NCBI GenBank assembly: GCA_041748315.1
Contig: JBGTDM010000045.1
Coordinates: forward strand, 1 to 10,426
Direction: 5' to 3'
DNA: 10,426 bases
Origin: CALMEE01 sp041748315
GTDB taxonomy: Bacteria; Planctomycetota; Planctomycetia; Pirellulales; Pirellulaceae
The position numbers were made by a program, and so were the translations under genes. Below are positions 7,113 through 10,426 of the stretch, piece by piece. The first letter of the stretch is position 1. Each line of letters begins with the position of its first letter. Under the pieces are notes generated by a model. It was given only the letters and a program-made list of their open reading frames with translations, made no database searches and was not told the origin of the DNA.

Positions 7113-7580
7113 ATGGGTTTAGTCAAGGAATTCAAAGAATTTGCCATGCGCGGCAATGTCGTCGACTTGGCCGTTGCGGTAGTGATTGGTGGCGCGTTCG
7201 GCAAAATCGTAACATCGCTGGTCAGCAACATCATCATGCCACCGCTCACGTTAATCACGGCGAAATACGGGGTCAGTTTCAATGAAATGTCGTGGAAAGT
7301 CGCGACCGCGGGTCCCAAGCTTAATCCGGACGGCACACCCGTACGAGGCCCTGATGGAACAATCGAGATAATCATGCAGCAGTACCCGATTCTGAAGTAT
7401 GGTCCGTTCCTGCAATCGATCGTTGATTTTTTGTTGATTGCTTTTGCAATTTTTGTCGTAGTCAAGTTTCTCAACACGGCGAGGGCTAGATTTGAACAAA
7501 AAAAGGAAGAAGTACTTCGGCAACCTCCCGAGGATATTCAGCTTCTGCGCGAGATTCGCGACGCTTTGAGAGCGCGTTAA
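7113..7580 (+). CDS. mscL: Large-conductance mechanosensitive channel
   Basis: A homopentameric inner-membrane channel that opens under membrane tension and releases solutes during hypo-osmotic shock. The N-terminal amphipathic helix GLVKEFKEFAMRGNVVD is followed by TM1 (about residues 15-45, with the tightly packed small residues AVAVVIGGAFGKIV that form the gate). A periplasmic loop of about 50 residues carries NPDGTPVRGPDG, longer than in E. coli MscL. TM2 spans about 98-121 (FLQSIVDFLLIAFAIFVVVKFL), and a charged cytoplasmic helix ends the 155-residue protein (PPEDIQLLREIRDAL). The start at ATG 7113 has a strong AAAAGGAG site (7098-7105) at seven-base spacing. The gene stands between sqr and a convergent gene, probably as its own unit. 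Confidence 0.97.
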   Translation: MGLVKEFKEFAMRGNVVDLAVAVVIGGAFGKIVTSLVSNIIMPPLTLITAKYGVSFNEMSWKVATAGPKLNPDGTPVRGPDGTIEIIMQQYPILKYGPFLQSIVDFLLIAFAIFVVVKFLNTARARFEQKKEEVLRQPPEDIQLLREIRDALRAR

Positions 7581-7599
7581 GTGAACGGGGTCGGAACCA
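7581..7599 (+). repeat. Second copy of the GGGGTC-type motif, behind mscL
   Basis: Immediately after the mscL stop codon the plus strand reads GTGAACGGGGTCGGAACCA. The minus strand behind the reductase gene reads GTGAAAATGGGGTCAGGTACC. Shared parts are GTGAA, GGGGTC and ACC, with small length differences. Both copies sit directly after stop codons, in opposite orientation to each other relative to the window. Confidence 0.45.
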
Positions 7600-7672
7600 G
7601 TCAAACTTGAAGCTGATTTTCATGGTGCGTATCCAGCAGGTCAACTGCAATCTCGACAGGGTTCGCTTGACG

Positions 7673-7690
7673 AAAAGGGAATCATCTCCC
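7673..7690 (-). terminator. Short intrinsic terminator candidate behind the phosphotransferase gene
   Basis: The minus strand reads GGGAGATGATTCCCTTTT, a 4-bp GGGA/TCCC stem (five with a G-T pair) followed directly by four T, starting 12 bases after the stop codon. Position and T-run fit an intrinsic terminator for the minus-strand gene, but the stem is short. Confidence 0.4.
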
Positions 7691-7701
7691 ATCATTGGCG
7701 A

Positions 7702-9249
7702 TTAAGGGGACTTCACGTGTTGTCGTTCCTGTTCCGTCAGCGGATCATGCGTTTCAATTTGCTGCTTCAAGACCTCGACTGTTGCCTCGGAAGGATCTCC
7801 CTTTCGCCGTCGAATACGGTCACATAGCTCCGCAAATGGAGCATCAGCGTGAACGATTTCAAAGCTGAGATCGAGTTCGTCAGCGAGCTCCATAAACATT
7901 CGACGATGCTTCAATTTCAGAAAGGTCGCATCGACGATCACCGGGAGTCCAACGTCGACGATTTCGCGGGTCAATGTCAAAAGATGATTGTAGACAGCGT
8001 CGATCCCTTGATCGCTGTACCGCTGATCGGACGATATCGAATCCATTCGCAAACGCTCGACATCGGATCGCAATTGCAAGCCACCGAATGTTGCAATCCA
8101 TCTTGTCGCCAATGTCGATTTGCCACTCGCAGAAAACCCGTGTGTGATGGCTAGCTTCCGTTTAAGTTTAAATGCAAACGTAGCCGCCGTTTCCAAGTAC
8201 TTGTTCCATGGACCGGGAAGGCAATCCGCATTCGCTGAATCGTCTGTATCAGCCGCCTCCGAACGCTGATGATTGTGGGGATTCAACCAAGTTACCTTGG
8301 CCCTGACCAGCGCTCGGTAGACCACAAAGAGCCGCAATAGTTGCAATCCATCATCAATGCCCATAGACACCCACCATGAATTGAGTAGTCGCCAACCCAA
8401 GTCCGATCTCCCTCGCGCTGAAAAGTCCATCACGGTAAACGCAATTTCATTCACCACGTCGATCCATTGCAAATCCTCATTGAACTCAATGCCGTCAAAA
8501 GCGATCAGGCGATCATTGAGCTGAATTATGTTCTTGAGATGAAGGTCGCCGTGGCATTTTCGAACCATTCCTCGCTGACAGCGGCTTTGGATCACCATCT
8601 GTTTGTCGGCGAATTCCTGTTCGATCCACTGTTCAAGTTGTTGCAGTGAAGTCTGCCTGGGGTGACCCGCGAAAGCTTCTCGCAAGACTACGAAATTGTC
8701 TTGAAGATCGTGATGGAACCTGACTGCAAAATCCACCTTTCGCTCATCGGGCAACGATTCAATCGATTTATGAAATCTGGCGATCTCACGACCGAACCGG
8801 TCGATTGCGGCTGGCGAAAGCTGGGGGTGATTCAGCTTGGCCGCGACAATTGACTCCTGGGGAAACTGTTGCATCTTGACAGCGTATTCAATCACCTCAG
8901 AGGCGGGAGTCGCCGTGTTGTTTAATGACATCTCATCAAGGACGTCGCTTTTGAGGGTATATTGCCCTTGCGCGACCACGATCGGCACAACCCCCAGGTA
9001 GAGCTCTGCTGCAAACCGGCGGTTGAGGCTCACTTCATGATGGCAATATTGGCGACGCGATTCGAGCGTCGAATAGTCGACGAAATCAAACCTTACCGGC
9101 TTTTTTATTTTATAAGCGAATTGTCCCGTGAGAATCACCCACGAAATATGCGTTTCAATCAACGTCAATTCATCGACGACGTGAGGAAATGCGGCAGCAT
9201 CGAGCAGTCGGTCAATTTCGAATGATGCGGGGTTCTGTTGAGTTGTCAT
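7702..9249 (-). CDS. Two-domain protein: APH-family phosphotransferase fused to P-loop kinase
   Basis: The N-terminal part (about residues 25-320) has the aminoglycoside phosphotransferase/kinase fold: AYKIKKPV (44-51) looks like the ATP-anchoring lysine region, HGDLHLKN (233-240) is the Brenner-type catalytic loop, and FDGIEF (251-256) holds the metal-binding Asp252. The C-terminal part (about 365-515) is a small P-loop kinase with Walker A GFSASGKST (371-379), followed by LRSDVERLR and VIVDATFL, as in zeta-toxin/gluconate-kinase-like enzymes. The order and 515-residue length match a widespread bacterial family annotated as bifunctional aminoglycoside phosphotransferase/ATP-binding protein; its true substrate is not established to my knowledge, and drug resistance should not be assumed. 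The ATG at 9249 has only a weak AGG upstream. The gene is convergent with mscL and appears monocistronic. Confidence 0.9.
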   Translation of the reverse strand: MTTQQNPASFEIDRLLDAAAFPHVVDELTLIETHISWVILTGQFAYKIKKPVRFDFVDYSTLESRRQYCHHEVSLNRRFAAELYLGVVPIVVAQGQYTLKSDVLDEMSLNNTATPASEVIEYAVKMQQFPQESIVAAKLNHPQLSPAAIDRFGREIARFHKSIESLPDERKVDFAVRFHHDLQDNFVVLREAFAGHPRQTSLQQLEQWIEQEFADKQMVIQSRCQRGMVRKCHGDLHLKNIIQLNDRLIAFDGIEFNEDLQWIDVVNEIAFTVMDFSARGRSDLGWRLLNSWWVSMGIDDGLQLLRLFVVYRALVRAKVTWLNPHNHQRSEAADTDDSANADCLPGPWNKYLETAATFAFKLKRKLAITHGFSASGKSTLATRWIATFGGLQLRSDVERLRMDSISSDQRYSDQGIDAVYNHLLTLTREIVDVGLPVIVDATFLKLKHRRMFMELADELDLSFEIVHADAPFAELCDRIRRRKGDPSEATVEVLKQQIETHDPLTEQERQHVKSP

Positions 9250-9594
9250 TTCTTGGCCTGGCGATTCAAGCGATTTTGAAATTGTAAAATGCGAATTTGT
9301 GATCGTCCGAGCCTGAATTCTACGAGGTTAAGTTGCAGCGCCGACAAAATCAACCGCACATCCGAGGCCAATATCGTGATCGCCCTGATTCGGGTTCAAC
9401 CGGTATCGCGTCCCTGAATCGCGCTTGGCCGAATTCGGTCGTGTCCAAGTGTGCAAGCTCAGTCTGACCGGCAAACTCAATCAAATCTCGGCGAAGTGCA
9501 TTTGCGTTGTATCACAATATTTCCGGTCGGGATATAATTTACGCGCTGGTGATCGTCGTTGAGAACTCTGATGGATGCAGGTGCCATAACCCCA
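9250..9594. other. Gene-poor spacer with palindromes and a possible coding remnant
   Basis: No intact gene is supported. On the minus strand a 50-codon open stretch (9480 down to stop TAA at 9330-9328) reads protein-like (contains RYRLNPNQGDHDIGLG) but has no good start and is bounded by a stop; it may be the tail of a decayed gene. Structures: GATTC-GGG (9387-9394) pairs with CCC-T-GAATC (9412-9420), and CCGAATTCGG (9429-9438) is a perfect 10-bp palindrome. Confidence 0.35.
9533..9538 (+). promoter_or_regulatory. Perfect -10 box (TATAAT), possible promoter
   Basis: TATAAT occurs on the plus strand with a poor -35 (TTGTAT at 9507-9512, spacing 20). If active it would transcribe the hairpin element and, about 265 bases on, the small Cys-rich gene. 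Supported by sequence match alone. Confidence 0.3.
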
Positions 9595-9667
9595 AGTGCT
9601 TTGTCAATATTAAGAGTTCGGATTGCTGAGTATCAGGGTTTTACGGCTCTAACCTGGACAAAGCACT
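9595..9667. mobile_element. 73-bp MITE-like hairpin element with 11-bp perfect terminal inverted repeats
   Basis: Ends AGTGCTTTGTC (9595-9605) and GACAAAGCACT (9657-9667) are perfectly complementary. Internal arms pair again: TT-A-AGAG (9610-9616, one bulged A) with CTCTAA (9647-9652), and CTGA/TCAG (9626-9629, 9633-9636) around the loop GTA. The innermost loop is centred on 9631, exactly the midpoint of the outer ends, so the whole element folds on one axis. It is far too small to code. The right end is flanked by TA (9667-9668 if the repeat is taken as GTGCTTTGTC), the left by AA, which approximates the TA target of IS630/mariner elements. The ends resemble the IS630-type end at 10289-10302. 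Confidence 0.65.
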
Positions 9668-9703
9668 AGCGATGATCGCAGTAAGGTTTGCGTCGTTGAA
9701 GGC

Positions 9704-9724
9704 GAGTGCCGAGTGCCGAGTGCT
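9704..9724. repeat. 7-bp tandem repeat, three units
   Basis: GAGTGCC (9704-9710), GAGTGCC (9711-9717) and GAGTGCT (9718-9724) adjoin. The last unit runs on as AGTGCTTCGTG (9719-9729), whose first ten bases equal those at the IS end at 10290-10299. Confidence 0.75.
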
Positions 9725-9801
9725 TCGTGTTCCCTCCAGCGAATTGAGTGCCAGCGCACGGGTCCTATACGTCAAAACGGTTTACGGAGGCAACCACTAT
9801 C

Positions 9802-10002
9802 ATGATGTGCGAACATATCAAGCAGTTGTTTCAATTGTGCGAGGAACATGACCTCAAACTGAGCAGCTCGGACATCATCCGGATTTCTTGTCAGGAATGT
9901 CAGCGGATCGAGGTTTGCCCCGCGACGCTTGCAGACGAATACGAGAGCCGCGAAGCACAACCACATTCCCTGGATAATCAAGACGGCACGGGGCTCGGCT
10001 AA
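9802..10002 (+). CDS. Small cysteine-rich hypothetical protein (66 aa)
   Basis: I do not recognise a named family. The protein starts MMCEHIKQLFQLCEEHDLKLS and carries Cys3, Cys13, Cys30, Cys33 and Cys39; CQECQRIEVC gives CxxC-x5-C, suggestive of a small zinc- or metal-binding ribbon, with His5 and His16 as possible extra ligands. The C-terminal 20 residues are polar and probably disordered. There is no signal peptide or membrane segment. The start is set by ACGGAGG (9784-9790), 11 bases before ATG 9802; ATG 9805 follows at once and could be used instead. The frame is open 18 codons further upstream (to 9748), but that part is not protein-like. Its Shine-Dalgarno-supported start and patterned cysteines make it a probable real gene, lying alone between the MITE-like element and an IS. 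Confidence 0.65.
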   Translation: MMCEHIKQLFQLCEEHDLKLSSSDIIRISCQECQRIEVCPATLADEYESREAQPHSLDNQDGTGLG

Positions 10003-10288
10003 ATTGTCGATCGATGGGCGGGTGCCGGCATAGGCCCGGCTCCGGCCGATACTTGGCAAGCCACCTTGATTGCGCCGCCGTTTCGTTGGTGGAACTGGAG
10101 AGTGTGATGTTAAAGGAAGTGAACCTCCCGTACACTTAACCGCTCCTGGGTGCTGTGGAACTGTGGTGCGAAAAATCGATATCGCTGTTTCATGGAATTT
10201 TCTGGTATTTGGCTATCATAAGTTAGCCGAGCAAGCCAATCCCTTTGTGATGCGATTTTTTTAAAAACGCGCGCAAAGTCCGGTACAC
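10003..10288. other. Spacer before the IS630-type element, no gene seen
   Basis: Short frames on both strands here look random and lack ribosome binding sites. A GC-rich segment just after the small gene (GCCGG/CCGGC pairs, about 10023-10047) could form weak hairpins. A T7/A5 run (10254-10266) lies shortly before the IS end. Confidence 0.4.
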
Positions 10289-10309
10289 TAGTGCTTCGTT
10301 CCAATTAAA

Positions 10310-10327
10310 AATTAGGGTTCCCTAATT
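10310..10327. repeat. 18-bp palindrome upstream of the transposase gene
   Basis: AATTAGGG (10310-10317), TT, CCCTAATT (10320-10327): perfect 8-bp arms with a 2-base centre, 42 bases before the transposase ATG and inside the inferred IS end. It may be a transposase binding site or an operator; the loop is too tight for a good RNA hairpin of full length. Confidence 0.6.
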
Positions 10328-10368
10328 CTTGAAAAATTGCGACCTTTGTATCAACACGGAGGTTTGCC

Positions 10369-10426
10369 ATGGAAAAGAAGTATATCGTTCGGTTGGACGA
10401 TCAGGAACGCCAAGAATTAAAACAGA
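10369..10426 (+). CDS. IS630-family transposase, N-terminal 19 codons only
   Basis: The gene starts at ATG 10369 behind GGAGG (10358-10362) at six-base spacing and is cut by the window end after 19 codons, MEKKYIVRLDDQERQELKQ. This opening resembles the N-terminus of IS630-family transposases (form: KKYIVRLT-x-EER-x-x-L), which continue with a helix-turn-helix and a DDE nuclease domain; neither is visible here. The assignment rests on this short match plus the TA-flanked end upstream, so it is probable rather than certain. Confidence 0.6.
   Translation, partial: MEKKYIVRLDDQERQELKQ

Larger units (their letters stand above)
10289..10426 (+). mobile_element. Left end of an IS630-family insertion sequence (runs off the window)
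   Basis: The transposase start at 10369 implies an IS whose left end lies shortly upstream. The best candidate is TA (10289-10290) followed by GTGCTTCGTTCC (10291-10302): IS630 elements insert at TA and duplicate it, and this sequence resembles the ends of the 73-bp element at 9595-9667. Between end and gene is a perfect palindrome (10310-10327) that could act in transposase control. The right end is outside the window, so the boundary is inferred. Confidence 0.55.

Noticed and set aside
6827..7285. 152-codon plus-strand frame overlapping mscL
   Set aside because: It overlaps the certain mscL gene in another frame, and its residues look random.
7702..9249. Aminoglycoside resistance gene
   Set aside because: The APH fold is shared by many kinases; the fusion to a P-loop domain and lack of a resistance context point to a housekeeping or unknown role.
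9387..9420. Possible tRNA, because GGTTCAA resembles a T-arm
   Set aside because: No acceptor, D-arm or anticodon arm can be built around it.
9595..9667. Integron attC site
   Set aside because: The ends lack the RYYYAAC/GTTRRRY core sites, and no integrase or cassette array is present.
9704..9724. CRISPR-like repeats
   Set aside because: Units are only 7 bp and adjoin directly without spacers.

Overview
The window looks like ordinary chromosomal DNA from a Gram-negative-type bacterium, most likely a member of the Planctomycetota. This is inferred from the style of the protein sequences (ThrRS with a Cys-containing insert, a Gln-rich lipoprotein, a type II sulfide:quinone oxidoreductase, a small CxxC protein), the roughly 50% GC content, loosely packed genes with weak or absent Shine-Dalgarno sites, and an IS630-type transposase start. 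No database search could be run, so the assignment is tentative. There is no CRISPR array, tRNA or rRNA, and I see no gene cluster that reads as a new defence, toxin or biosynthetic system.

Left part, minus strand (1-4456): reading right to left, thrS (threonyl-tRNA synthetase), infC (translation initiation factor IF-3) and then a lipoprotein gene that runs off the left edge. The thrS-infC order is the classic one, but about 460 bases separate the genes, infC seems to have its own promoter, and the ribosomal genes rpmI-rplT do not follow it in the visible sequence. infC almost certainly starts at a rare AUU codon with a well-placed Shine-Dalgarno, eight codons upstream of the GTG that a default gene caller would choose. 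The spacer between thrS and the divergent next gene holds three inverted repeats.

Middle part, plus strand (4457-7580): an aldo/keto reductase, a type II sulfide:quinone oxidoreductase with both active-site cysteines, and the mechanosensitive channel mscL. These are separated by untranslated spacers and are probably separate transcription units. A short dispersed-repeat motif (GGGGTCAGG-like) sits directly behind the stop codons of both the reductase and mscL.

Right part (7581-10426): a convergent minus-strand gene encodes a two-domain phosphotransferase (APH fold plus P-loop kinase). It is followed by a gene-poor stretch with a 73-bp perfectly centred hairpin element (MITE-like), a 7-bp tandem repeat, a 66-residue cysteine-rich small protein, and the left end and first 19 codons of an IS630-family transposase. 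The ends of the MITE-like element resemble the end of that IS, which makes this right-hand third the accessory, mobile-element-affected part of the window.
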